Assembly: GCA_034638255.1 (NCBI GenBank)
Contig: JAWPGT010000006.1
Location: forward strand, 496,001-560,000
DNA from: Coprinus comatus
Lineage: Eukaryota; Basidiomycota; Agaricomycetes; Agaricales; Agaricaceae
Length of the DNA stretch: 64,000 bases
Direction of reading: 5' to 3'
Part shown: piece by piece, positions 1-16,642 of the stretch
How the letters are laid out: each line of letters starts with the position of its first letter
How positions within the stretch are numbered: the stretch's first letter is position 1
Program-made: the position numbers and the translations under genes
The notes under the pieces: generated by a model
The model's database searches: none
Seen by the model: only the letters and a program-made list of their open reading frames with translations
Told to the model about the DNA's origin: nothing

Positions 1-2153
1 AATCTGATACTGGTTTTGAATCTTTTTTTCATGTAAGTGTGATTATCTAACAATTTTCTATGTTATTATAACTTATATAATTTATTAGCCTGGAATATCA
101 CGGACAGGTAGTGAAACATTAAATCAAGTTGAAGCACAAGTATACGTTGCATGTCTTGGTGTCAAAAAACGTGTCCAAGATCTTCAAACAAGTACAGGCA
201 TTAAAGATGGATATACACAGTATTGGATTAAGCTTTTATTAAAACATTCCAGTCAGTTACAAAAGGAGGCACCTGAACGAAACACGTCAAGAAATCCAGC
301 AAGATATGTTACAATGGGTGAATAATAATAAAGTTGCTGTTTATAATCCATATCTATGGTGTCAAGGTAAGTGTATTTTTTTTTAAACTTTATCATAATT
401 AAAATATTCTTTAGATTGGGATATTAATCAAGATACACCAGTAGAGGCACTTCATACTATTCTTCTAGGCTTAGTAAAATATGCATGGTGTGCAGTTTAT
501 ACAACACTATCCGATGCAAATAAGAAGATATTCACAACACGGCTTCAATCTACAAAGACTTCAGGTTTATCTATCCCCCCTATCCAAGCCAATTACTTTG
601 TTCAATATGCAAATTCACTTGTTGGTCGACAGCTCAAAGTTCTCTCTCAAGTAATGCCGTTCTATCTCTATGATTTGGTTTCCTTCAATCTCTATACAAT
701 GGTCAAGGAAATATCACGGCTTGCTGCACTATTATGGTTTCCTGAAATCCAAAACCTAGAGGAATACCTTGTACATGATATATGATTCATATTCTATCAT
801 TATTAACTTATATACATATACCCAACAGGTGGATGTTAGGGTTGCGGTTGCTAATACTTTAGATGTCTCTGCAACTTATGATCCATCCAAAGTAATGCGG
901 AAAATTAAATACCACCTACTTGTTCATATTGAAGAAGATATTTGACACTTTGGACCTCTTCTCAATGTTATCACAGAGTCATATATGAATCATTCAACTC
1001 TGTGTTCCGTTCATGTTCTGTCTTATCGAATCATCATTCTCCCAGTCATGACATTGCAATTCAACTGGCAAAACAAGAGGCGGTTAAACATGTTATATTT
1101 GGTGGATGGTGGAGGATTCCAAATGAAAACACATGGAGAAATGCTAGTGCAAATCTTTGTAACTTTATTCATTCAAATCCAAAAGTAAAGTCATTTTTTG
1201 GATGGTCTGAATGTAGTAATCAAGAACACAAAGGTAATAAACTTAATAATCTGTATTTAAAATGCTTAACGTGAACTCAGCAGGTGAAACTCAGTTAGAA
1301 CTGGATCACAATCTAGGCCAAAATACTCCAAGTTCTACAAAATGGCAAAACACACTCGCATCACAAGCAACTACCATGTGTTTGCTACCACCCGACTATG
1401 AACTATCTATTTGGTTTTTCTGCAAATCAATTCACACGAAATCAATGGACAAATGTGTGAAAGGATCTTGGGTTTTTGCAAAGCCAACAGAATCTTCTAT
1501 ACCTATTTGTGGTCAAATAAAGGAGATTGTTCAAAACAATACCGGAGAATCATCAACAAAAGTAGTGGTAATAGATATTTTTGATATTCGGAGTACACGT
1601 CACCCTGTCTATGGAACTCCAGTATTATCAAGGAATGGTAATAGGAAATTAATCTCTGTTCATGGTCCAGTACATACTATATGCTCAGAAGATAATGCAT
1701 TTGGCTGATTAATTTTTAACTTAGGATCTTCTCTTTGAGTTTAATGCTCTCCATGATTGTTATCATGGAAAATGTACAGAATTTGCTCAACAACCAATCA
1801 TTCAAGAACGAAATGTGGAAACACACAACATTAGAAACGTTATGGTCCATACCAATGAAGACCAGTTTGTTATCAATACCTATGCATTCCACAATATCCA
1901 TCAAATCTATTCAGTGCTACCACGTTCCTTAGTCGCACCAGAGCTTTTTACAAATGACCGTGTTCAACTTCATCAACAACTTGCAGCAAAACTTCAAGGT
2001 AGAACAGTGATACAAGATAATCATGTAGCACAAGCCTCCTCAACAAATCTTGCTTCGCAACATGCAAGTGAGAGTTCAAATATTCAACCCCATGCTGGCA
2101 GTGACGAGGTACCAGGAGATGGTATACAACAAAAAAGAGCACGTTTAGAATGA
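1..2153 (+). pseudogene. Decayed transposon-associated Agaricomycete repeat-family gene (5' end cut by window)
   Basis: Conceptual translation gives one long multi-exon protein of a type I recall as repeated in Agaricomycete genomes and associated with DNA transposons; its function is not established. Readable blocks include DTPVEALHTILLGLVKYAW (exon after an intron at about 368-413), SLVGRQLKVLSQ, LAALLWFPEIQNLEEYL, SFNSVFRSCSVLSNHHSPSHD and VVVIDIFDIRSTRHPVYGTP. Introns with GT-AG ends are still visible at about 34-89, 368-413, 774-828 and 1234-1281. The frame is broken three times: a one-base shift near 262-275, an in-frame TGA near 942 where the family has an arginine (CGA to TGA fits CpG decay), and a two-base AT insertion near 982. 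The last exon ends with a basic tail and a stop at 2151-2153. It is almost certainly non-functional. Family assignment is from memory of homologues, not from a search. Confidence 0.72.
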
Positions 2154-2954
2154 ACTGTACATAGTATAATGTGTGTAACTAATGTTCTATTTATTGTATA
2201 TACTTCAGAACTTCAATCGAAATTTTTTTAAACATTCCACTGATTGTGGGAAAGTGTCTTGTACATTGCTGTGGTCCGAACTTCATTTTCTAGGTCATAA
2301 CAAAACCTGACACAAAGGTGGATAGAGCTTGGCATATAAAATCAGCAACATATGCAATACATCAACGGCTACATATAGAATGTACATCCTCTCCAGTAAA
2401 TTCCCAGGTGAACAAGTTGTATGGGAAAAAGATTTCATTTAAATATGGATACGACATAGACATCAAGGTGTTACAAAGGTATTTGGTGAACAGGTGTGGA
2501 ATAGCTGGGAAACAGGTCCATTGCATATAGGCACGCTGGATTGTTCGGACCTGCAGTCACAACTTGTTCTCAACGTGACACAAAATTGGGTGTGTACGTC
2601 CATCAAAGTTGGTTTATTCCAAGTGCTTTCTTCAATATTCTACATTTTCTGGCTCTATCCAACAATTTACACATGCAATAACAAGGATAACGCAATCAAC
2701 TAGGCAGACCATGGTTCGTACCACTAAGACGTTTTTTTACACATTCCGCGCCATTGTCGAAATGAAACTTTGCACCACTGCCACCAGAAGCAATATCAAA
2801 CGAGGTCCGTATTACAATTGTTCTGTGAATGCTGCTGGTCATCACACCAACAGTAAGTTGTAATTTCTCAAAACTCAAAACAAAGAAAAGCATATGAACA
2901 AAGAACAGAAAATTGGACCAACGCCAACGCAAGAAGAAAAGAAAGAAAAATGTA
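2154..2954. other. Intergenic, no supported gene
   Basis: This stretch lies between the decayed element and the 3' end of the RING gene. Open frames of up to about 80 codons exist at 2318-2530 and 2609-2863, but they show no family motif, no credible splice structure and no codon bias. It may be the 3' remnant of the decayed element. Confidence 0.5.
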
Positions 2955-5767
2955 TCAATGATTTCCCGAATGCAAAACGATACGGCATAACGGACAGGTT
3001 TTGCTCCTAATGAGCCACTGCTCCAAACAATTTTCATGAAAGACATGTCCACATGGAGGGTTCATACTTGCGGATTGTCCATCCTTAAATTGCGACAAAC
3101 ATATACCGCACTCGTTCACCGCTAATCCAAACAGACTTAACTTCAACTTGACACGCCCATCTGCTGTGATCCTCCGTCGTTGAACCTCCACGCGGCCGGT
3201 GAGTAACATCCTGGTCTCATCCACTGCCGTGTTCTCGTTGACATTAGATCGTGTTGCTTCAGCAGGCCCTAAAAAGCTCGTAATGAGTATTAACGTCTGA
3301 CGGATATATAATTAAGATGTAGGCGTTTTCGTAACCTAGAGAAAAAGACCTACTTCGTAATCCGCATTGCCCTCTCCTATGGCCGCTACCAACAAATCGA
3401 GATCTGTCATTTCGGATAGTCCATTACGAGGAGGACTGGCTGGGGAAAACGAGACTGGTACTGAACGAACTGAATAGTCTGGTACTTGTTGTGTTGGTGT
3501 TTCACTTGGGGAAGAGCTGTTGGTACTCATTGGCCCAGAACGATATTCGGATGATGGGTTTGACCAACTACCGCTAGTGTCCTGTTGCAATTCATCGTCG
3601 AGGTCGATGAGCAGACCTTCAGGGCAGCCGGATTGGTTCGACGAAAGTGAAGAAATCGAAACTCCTTCATGTCCAGCATAAACGGAGTCAACCGCGCTGC
3701 GAGTTCCCGGTGGGAGGGGGAGGGGCCTTCCACGATAGTGACGACGTTGCCCATTTTGTGTTGCCCTTTCAAGAGGGAGATGTGGAAAAGGTGTGTTCTG
3801 ATGAGCTTGCATGACGGATGTCTTGACTATAAGTGGGAGTTTATATGCACAAGCACTGCTGTTCGATCTTTGGACGGTGATTGGCGGCTCATATGGTGAC
3901 TGTACAGCATTTCGCTCTCCGACATTATTAAGACCCCCTATTCCCGTGCGTGCAACAGGTGTTGTTGGGGAAGAAACATCAATTACGATTGAAGGAGATT
4001 GAGAAGATGAAGATGGTATTATTGAATCGATATGTGTTTTAACAGCACTTTGATCATCGCAGACGTCCATCCGTCCCCGATTAACTGTTTCTGAAAATGT
4101 ATCCTTCACAGTGGGTTGAGCAATCATACGATTTTCGGCTTTCTTCCTCGTTCGCACTGTTACTACCGGAGGATCTGTCACAGGGGGACAGGGGATTGCA
4201 ATTTCTACCGTCCTTGGTTGTGTCGGTGTTCGGGGCGCACGATTTTTCCTGCGAATCTTTTGTGCTTTTTCAAGAATATCCTCTATCTTCCTATCACGTA
4301 ATGAGAGTTCATGTGGCTCATTTAACGAACGCTCTGGGGCACGTGTGGCTATCGGTTCTGGGGATGAGGAGGGCGTGCTTTGTGGTGTCGACAATGTTTC
4401 TACGGGCGGAGGGAACAACGTTGTTGGTGTAACTGATGCTGTTAATTCTGCGATGCGCGACATTGCTAGTTGTGGTGATGCTCCTGATTGTGGGATGGGA
4501 AACATTGGTTGAGGAGCTCCAAACATGAGGTTGGAACTTTGTGTTGGTGATATTTCCGGGCTCACTGGCGAAGATGGTACCTTCGGAAACATCAGACCTG
4601 GTGAATATCCCTTCTCTACTCCAGGCGATTCTTCCCTCTCAAGTACTTCCCATGTGTCCAGTGATTCCTTCGTCTTCTTATGAAAAAACCTCTTTGATGG
4701 TTTCGTATGCTCATCTTTGTCTGTTGACAGAGTGAGGGTGGAACCATAAAACGGAAGACGTAAGGCGGATGCGGTGGCAAGAGAAGTCGTACTCCTGAAC
4801 AATTGTGTTGATCGTGGTGTTGAATAAGGTGAAGTACCTGGAGTGGGATGAGCAGATAAGGCTTTTGCCTGTAATGCCCTATGTCGAGGTGGAAATAATG
4901 TTCGAAGCGGGGATAAAGACAAGAAGCGTTTCTTTCCCTCTCGTACTGGGGTAGGCGGTTCTTCAACTTCTTGCATATCTACATCTTCTTCAGACTCGGA
5001 CATATTCACAACTTGACGGAGCTTTGTTTTACCACGCCCACGCATCGACTCATCAGAGGGTGGAAAGGCGCTGCCACCATCGCACGTTGTTGAGCCTATC
5101 GAAGGATTTTGGCTTAGAAATGAAACGTTGTGGTGATCCTCCCAATGATTCTGAGCTCTTTGCGGGACCGAATAATTCTCGACAATCTCCAAGGAGTCAT
5201 CAGATCCGGAACATGAAGGAGTTGTTGTTGGCGACCTTTGATTATCAGGTTGGCAAACTGTTGATAAATCGGCTTCGGATATATCGTGACCTTCCCGTTG
5301 GGGATGTAATTGGTAAGACATGAGTTCTGACGGACCAGCCGTACTGGAACTTGGTGTTGCTGAGGTATTAAGTGCCTCTTGAAAAGAAGGTGGTGGGTAG
5401 TCCGGAACTCCTACACGTTTTCATTATTCGTTGTGTCAGTTATATCACAAACAAGACGCATTTTTAGAAATGAGTCTTTTTTACCTTCGTCAATTTCTTC
5501 TAATTGACCTGAACGTCCTCTCCTCCAAAACCTACGACCAGTTCCACGAGAAGCCCTTGGTCCCAAGTTGAACCGTGCATCAATTTCTTGTTGAGTAGTC
5601 GGTCTCTCTGCTCTAGACCGATTATTTTCTAATGCAAGTAATCTCCCTTTCGAAGTCGACCCTGATGCAATAGGCTCACGTCCATCAGGAGATACTGGTT
5701 CTTGAACTCGGATAGTGCTGGGATATGGAGATATACGAGCTGCGTCCGCAATTCTGGGCAACAACAT
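2955..5767 (-). CDS. RING-H2 finger protein with long disordered region (putative E3 ubiquitin ligase)
   Basis: Three exons fit with intact phase: 5485-5767, 3350-5410 and 2955-3268, giving about 885 residues. The C-terminus (about residues 835-875) is a RING-H2 finger with the order C-x2-C, C-x-H-x2-H-x2-C, C-x2-C (CGIC, CGHVFHENC, CPLC), the zinc-binding scaffold that recruits an E2 enzyme in RING ubiquitin ligases. Most of the remaining chain is low complexity, rich in Ser, Pro and Thr, as in disordered regulatory regions. A short proline motif (PDYPPPSFQEAL) lies just after the first exon junction and resembles PPxY-like adaptor motifs. The donor of the second intron is weak (GTCTTT); using GTAGGT five bases upstream would break the frame unless another acceptor is used. 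A further upstream ATG at 5908-5910 cannot be joined in frame. Substrate and partners are unknown. Confidence 0.8.
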
Positions 5768-9914
<4,147 letters not shown>

Positions 9915-10627
9915 ATGTCCATATCCGCAACCACAGCCCCAGCCCCAGTGACCCCCACCCCGCCAAAGAAGATGCTGGCCCCCCTTCCAGACTTAAATTT
10001 AAAGGTCTTTGGTTCAGGGTATGCTCTTTCCTGCTCTTTCTTTCCCTTCCACCCTCATCTCTATGTCAGCATGGACACTCCCTCGTCGGGAACAGCTTCG
10101 CTGCCAACGCCAGGAGGAGGCGCAGTGCAGCTCGAACCCAGCACAGACGTGCTGGATGCGCCTCTAGGGTAAGTTGCCATGAGTCATCTTCTCCCCACTA
10201 ACCTTAGCATACCAACAGCCATCACGACGACCAAGATTGGTTCGCACAATGTTCACCGTACCACATCCAAGCCCCAGGCGCTCCTCTCCTCAGAGATTTC
10301 GATTCATTCACAGAGGGAACAGGCGTAGGCAGCTTCGACTCGATCGCCGCTGCCTCTACCGATGAGCACGGAAGTCCCATCTACCGTCTCAGCGAAGCTC
10401 GCGTTTCCCTCCTTCCTTTCACCCACTACAACCCCATCGACTACGTTCGCAGTTGGCTCAAAACTTTACCATCATCAGAGGACATGCTCACAGAGTACCT
10501 CAACCTTCCAGAAGCCGCACCACCGGCTCTCAAGCGACCTCGCTCCTCGTATGAAGAATATAGACCAAGGAGGCCTCGCACCCGTTCCTGTCCGTCTTCC
10601 CGCCGTAGTTCAATGGCACCAGACTAG
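9915..10627 (+). CDS. Hypothetical protein, three exons, about 203 aa
   Basis: I do not recognise the family. Exons 9915-10018, 10070-10168 and 10219-10627 join in phase across two clean GT-AG introns of about 50 bases and end at TAG 10625-10627. The N-terminal 70 residues are Pro/Thr/Ser/Ala-rich. The middle, from SPYHIQAPGAPLLRDFDSF to NPIDYVRSWLKTLPSSEDML, looks folded and may be a conserved short domain. The C-terminus is basic (KRPRSSYEEYRPRRPRTRS), suggesting a nuclear or nucleic-acid-associated protein. The start was chosen because the downstream phase works and the ATG follows a pyrimidine-rich leader. Other frames across exon 3 are open for about 100 codons but do not connect to upstream exons. 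Confidence 0.6.
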
Positions 10628-13600
10628 AATTTCCCACATTTTCCTCCCCTCAAACTCATTTCGGTACCCAAACTGCCAACAATCGATGAAAGGACCTGGA
10701 CAACTTCCCATACCCCAATCTCTCTCTCACGTCCTCATCGTCTGATCAAGTGCGCCACATATTTATCACTGGCAAACCCCTCGTAAATCAGTTTCCCCGA
10801 GTCAACCTCCAATTTCCCTAGTAGATGCGAGATGGAGATGTTGACTCGTCATCTTGCCCCAATTGATCATTGTCGACAATGATCTCTCAGGCGCATCGAT
10901 GGCTAGCGGACTGCACACTTTTTTCTCATCATTCTTGTCGTTTTCCATGCATTTCTCTCCCTGCAGTAGAAACACATCACCACCCTCTTGGACATTTCCT
11001 AGAGATGACCGTTGATTAACCCGGTTTGATCTGCGTTGTTGTTTCTCTCTCTCTCTCTGCTTAACTTTTCTCTTTTCCCCTGCCTACTCCCCTCCTCTAT
11101 TCTTTACTTGAAGCAGATGTGTTGTTGGTGATGCTCTTGACCCAGCCCATCGGCTCACTCCACGATTTTTCATTTTATTTTGACAGAGCGCTCGATCTAG
11201 TAATACATCTATTTCCCCGCATCTACTTTCCCCGCCCCCCAATATATATGTAAAAACCCTTTGCCCTAACCTTTTTGATAACAAATGCCTCTGTTCCCTC
11301 CCCTCCCCAAACGAATTCTTACGATGTAATCCCTTTTTTTGTATTCTTTTTTCGTATGTGCACTGGTCAACTTGTTACATACGAAGGGTGTTCAGTTGCT
11401 ATGTATTCTGTATTGTTATACGGTATATGTAACTGTTATTGAAATTTGATTTTCCCCGTTTTTATCAATTTGCGTGAGCGAAGGATATTCATTGCTACGG
11501 TAGAAGTTATGACATCAGTTTCGTAAATATATTCTTTGATATTGAAAGTTAGGGTGTTAAAAGGCCCCTATCATAAAGACTATTACTATGTAGTTATATC
11601 AATTATCATTGGACTTCTTTCGACCGGATACTAGACCCTGGGACCTGGTAGAATACTTCCTACCTAGTACCCTCTTATATAATATATATGTAACAAGTTT
11701 TCCTCTCTCGAGATGGTGTATTGGTGTAAGCTTCCTTTTTTTTTTGGGACCCTGCCCTGAACAGATCGAGTCATAAATATTTTTTGATTGTTCACATGGT
11801 ACGAGAAACTGTTAATCTGTTATGGGAAGGAAGGGGGAGATAGAGTGTCTATGTGTCTATATGTCTTATGGTAGATACGGACACCGGACGGCCCGTGTTT
11901 TTGTTGTTGTTGTTGTTGTCAAGTTACAAGTTACAAGTTATAAGCTTGCTTGATATTGATATTGATTAATGGGTGTCACGACTTGTAGATGACGTTGATT
12001 AGTTGATAATTGTATGATGCATGGATGGTCTATTTCTCGGGCTGTTATGTGTATGTTGTGAGTTATACTTACAGGGGTACTGCTTATTTAATTTTCATTC
12101 TATGTCTACTAAGTATGTAATACTCACAACTAACCGCGACCCACAACTTGCGACCCACTTTAAGCTTTAAATCTGATCTCCTGGTCTTAATTTTCAAATT
12201 ATTAAATTAAATTCAAATACATACGCTAATCGGATATTAAGTGTAGGGTATAGTTGAAACTCAGCGAACTAAGGGTTCAATAGGAAGGTGAACGAATGTA
12301 ATAGAACATTCTACCTATGAACACCCTAAATCTTCTTTGATGTTAGAGTACACATACTTAAGGTGACACGCAAGAGACACGTACGTATATGGCAATCTCT
12401 TGAAGTTTAAACACGTTTAATCATGATGTATGATGGGGGGGAGTTACGGGGTAAAAACTTGGCAACGTGATAATAATAAAAGATGAACTTGAAGGATTTC
12501 GAATGTAGTAGAACATTCTCAATCATCTTTTTCTGTTTAGTGTTAGTAATGAGTTATGATAGACACGTATACCGACAACATATTGTCATAGGGTTATCAT
12601 GAAACAAACACGTTCACTAACGGAGGAAAACTATTTGAATTACTACGGCCTAAACCAGTGTTTGTTAAGCTTTGTAAAGTGGTAGAACGTTCCTTGACAA
12701 GATTGGTTACAATTTACACTGGTTACTGTTCAACTTGTTACAAGACATTTACACATACCGGTTCGTGTCGTGCAGGAATTCTATATATATGAAAGAACTT
12801 CTAAGAGGGACATGGAACATTTTTGGCAAACATAGCGGTATTGCTAACGAGTACATAACAAGTAACTTCAAATGTCAAAAATGTTAAAATAGATATTTTC
12901 TATGGCGTTTTATCATGTACGTAAAGTTCATACACGAGATATGTAAGTATGATTGCAGAGCAATGTACACGTATGCCATACGTATACTTGAACAGTAAGA
13001 ATTTTGATATTATATATGCATATGATTAGGAACGAACACATATACATGTATACGTGGATCATCTCACAGGGACAGGGCCCAGAAAGTTACTATTCATGAT
13101 GATCATGAAGTTGTAAAGGTAAGCCATTAATCATTAATCATTTTACGTATTCTACTTGATCATAAATACAGTACAGTGGTCTCTATGATTTGTGATTATC
13201 AAAATCTAAAAATGAGTTTGAGTTTGGGTTTTGAGTGTTCATATCAAGCGCTAGTGTAGTAAAACATAAGTCTATGTATATCCCAGACCACCCGGACTCC
13301 GGAGATTGATTACAAGCGAGGAGTTATCCTTAATTTTTTTTGGATCTTGGCAAAATTCCCCGAGTTCATACCCAGTCGTGTTAGTTGTACATATTCATAG
13401 AAGAGACTGTCACTTGAGATGATCGTGTGCCAAGATACATATGTCTCCAAACTGCGGGGACTGGGTTCGTAAATTTGTTAAAGCATCCGAATGTACTTTT
13501 TCATGTTATGGCGGTACTTGTATTGGGATCCTGGAAGAGTGGGAGCCCTCTGAGAAGCCTCCTTGTTGCTTGTTGAGCGTTCGAACAAGGCTGAAACGCC

Positions 13601-16600
13601 GATGCGTATACTACCACTTGAAATTTCGGCCCGAAACTATGATATCATGGTATATGCGAATGTTATAATAGCTCACAGGTGGACATGCTCATCAAAAACA
13701 AGGGGCAGTGTTTGACACATTCAAGCTCAAGCACTCAAGGTTGCCCGGGCCCATGATGATTGAATCAGCGAGTCTTCCGATCAGATGGCCTTAAGTGTGC
13801 TACGGGAACACTGTTATATTACACGGGTACAATTACTGGTATGATGCAATGAACTCCAATGTTCAACGACTTTTGGACCTTTATGCCCTACAGACTCGGA
13901 GCATACACACGATGAGATCATCTATTTAACAACATTACGTATTTTTAATATATCTCTTTTAACGAATATCATTGTGTAAGTAGAGACATACTATGGAGTT
14001 CAGACTAGCATATATGCTGACGTAGTTCTAATAGACATCCAGTACTTTCACGGACGACACTGAGCTTGCTAATATTAAATAAATATATTACGTGTCATCA
14101 GAAAACAACTTGCCAAACGTATGACAGCCCGATTTTGATGTAAAAGTTGAACATTAAATATTTGAATATCAGACCTTTGAACCTTTGAACCTTCCCTTTG
14201 AAGCCTAACTGATTTCACCAAAGGCGCTCCGACTGTGACCGTACAACACAGAAATAATTAACAAAACGGTAAAACCCGCTGCCAGTGTTCCGAATCACTA
14301 AAAATACTTGACTTGAACTATCAGTTTCAATTTTCTTACTCCTACGCATATTTCCGAAAGAATACTGATAACCCGAGAGCTGAATTTATGAAGACACGGT
14401 AGGTCATTCCGGGCATTTCTTGGCCTTTTTGGTAATCATCTCTTCATCGAGAATTTGGGGATCAGCGCTATGTGCCCAATACCTTCTAATTACACGGGGC
14501 TACGCTAGCCGTGTTGTGTGGACCAAAATATATTAGGGCTTCTCCAAGATGGGGGTGCTTGGCAGTTTGTGTTTAGATGGAAGGAAAATTATGCTGGTGT
14601 ATAAAGTACGTGACCAGCCTTTTTACCCTTGTATATTTTGAACTGGTAAGTTTGGTTTGCTTAGTGATAGAACCGTAGTATATCATATCAAATTATCAAT
14701 GTGGTGTGTCTGTCTGTCTGAGGACATGTCCGCAACCAAAATAAACCAATATGATTGTTTCTAGCGGAATACAACAATGCCCGACCCTGTAATCATCACA
14801 CATTTGAACCTAGGGCCGTCTTCCGTGGTTTATCACTATCTCAAACACTTAGTGAGATAATGAAACTTGAAAGTGATACTTCCGGAGCTTAGTATCAAGG
14901 ATATCATAAAGGTACCGGAAATCACAAAAGAACCCTAGTTTATTTTCGTACCCAGTATACTAACCTGGCCTGAAGTCTAAAGTCAGTGTGCTATTATCGC
15001 CTCTTGCATACGGCAGTGTCAATTTCAAGTACCCCAAGTCATCGCAAATGCTCATAATGTTGTCTCTCTTGTGCATAGTATGACCGAAGCTCGGCGTTTC
15101 AAGCTTACTTGACATCTTGACATAAAAAGTCGTGGAAATTTACTTATAAGCTACTGTAATCAGCTGGTATGATTCAAATATTCACATTGTGTGGTCTGAT
15201 GTTCGATAAACCCCGAGTCCGGAGAAAAACAATTGATAGAGAGATGCATTACAGCTCGAGAGCATAATGAATGGGTACAAAATGCGGCGTAGTCCGTAGT
15301 TTATAATTGTTATCATCGGAGCAAATCCGAAACTCAGATTAGGATTTTCCAACACCGGGACCTAATCACAAGAAGTTGGTTAGAAATACGTTGCGCTTGC
15401 TCAAAAGTCCAAGGACTTTGATTCCCGCGGCAAGCCAAGCTACCAGTGGTGCTCATATCAACTAAGCAATTGAAGTACAAGCAAAAATTATTTTCGGATC
15501 CCATCCTTCTAAACGCGAGCATAATATTTTTATACACTACATACACTATATAATGACGATGGATGATCCCCGTCTCTGGGTTACGTCTGATAAATTGATA
15601 AAACCGCAGTTAAGCGTATGCGCGTAGTCGGTCATAAGTAATTCAACAACAACAACAACTACCAAATCCAGAGATTAACGGTGAAAAACACGACGAACTG
15701 TTCGAATCCGGAACTCGAAGACAATTGATTGATCTATGGTGCTTCGATTAATTAATATTAATGATTATCTCACATCGACCCCATTTTTATTGCCGATGGT
15801 AACGGACCCCAGTTATATACTAGTAACGCGCCTGCTACACAAGCACTAACATTGAATAAAAGGCAACAGAGCACATGCTTACAATGGTAATAGACTGGCG
15901 TGTGGATTTTGTATGATGACGAGATTTATGAGCTTTTCTGCCAGCGTGAGATTATCCAATCGGTTAAAGGTCATATTCACACGAGGAACCCGACACAGCC
16001 ACGCTTGAGTTCGAATACTATACTATCTCCGAGTTTTGACAAGCGAGTGCGTAGATGAAGAAATGGGATCATAGGAGCGATTTCTACTTAAGCGATTGTG
16101 AAGTAATTAGCCCCACTTGTTGAACTTGACTGTGCTAGTTGAGTCATGCACTAGAGTGAAGATCCATCAGGTATTGTAATCCTGGTCCTTCTAGCTCCAG
16201 AATATAACAGGACAGCAGATGCAAGCACATAAGATATATTACACCACGTCGCACGACCCCGACTGTAAACAAGTGCTGATTGCTCAAGTCGGTTAGTGGG
16301 CCCTGAGAATCTATTTATAGCAGCAGTACAATAAAAATAAGTCTCCCGATGCACGATCTTGTCCCTTACTCAATCCAGCAAACCCAAATATGGTTTAGCC
16401 GCTTGACATATCCAGCGCAGGATGCGAGCATACACCTCAACACAATGAGTGGGTCAATCGATTTAACAGCTTCGAATGAGAAAAGAAAACCATATTCAGA
16501 AAACCATAAGAAATACTATAGTACAATAATAAATAAAATATACAGCGGTTAAATATGCAAAACATATTTTAGGTCAGCAACACCAAGGTGAAATCAGTAG

Positions 16601-16642
16601 CCAAGACACAGAGTTTGTATACACTAGAGGGAACCAAGTCCT
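10628..16642. other. Six-kilobase gene-free region
   Basis: The longest open frames are about 75 codons and unremarkable (for example 13441-13668). The first 700 bases are CT-rich and are probably the 3' UTR of the upstream gene. The remainder is AT-rich with simple repeats: a TTG run near 11900-11920 and an AAC run near 15645-15660. Diverged repeat units with a conserved dyad element lie at 12293-12693. Short related strings around CCGAGTCCGGAG recur near 13290, 15213 and 15706, hinting at very old repeat debris. No LTRs, transposase motifs or tRNAs were found by eye. Confidence 0.6.
12293..12693. repeat. Diverged tandem units with a conserved dyad core
   Basis: The string CGAATGTARTAGAACATTCT occurs at 12293-12312 and 12500-12519 (one R difference), 207 bases apart; a weaker relative, TAGAACGTTC, is at 12683-12692. 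Both full copies are followed in the same order by AGACACGTA (12375 and 12561) and AAACACGTTYA (12409 and 12606). The core contains inverted arms GAATGT and ACATTC, and in 5-base steps it reads as GAA, gap, GAA, TTC, similar to a gapped heat-shock element. Confidence 0.55.

Noticed and set aside
13441..13668. 75-codon frame in the gene desert
   Set aside because: Within random expectation for length; no motif or splice structure.
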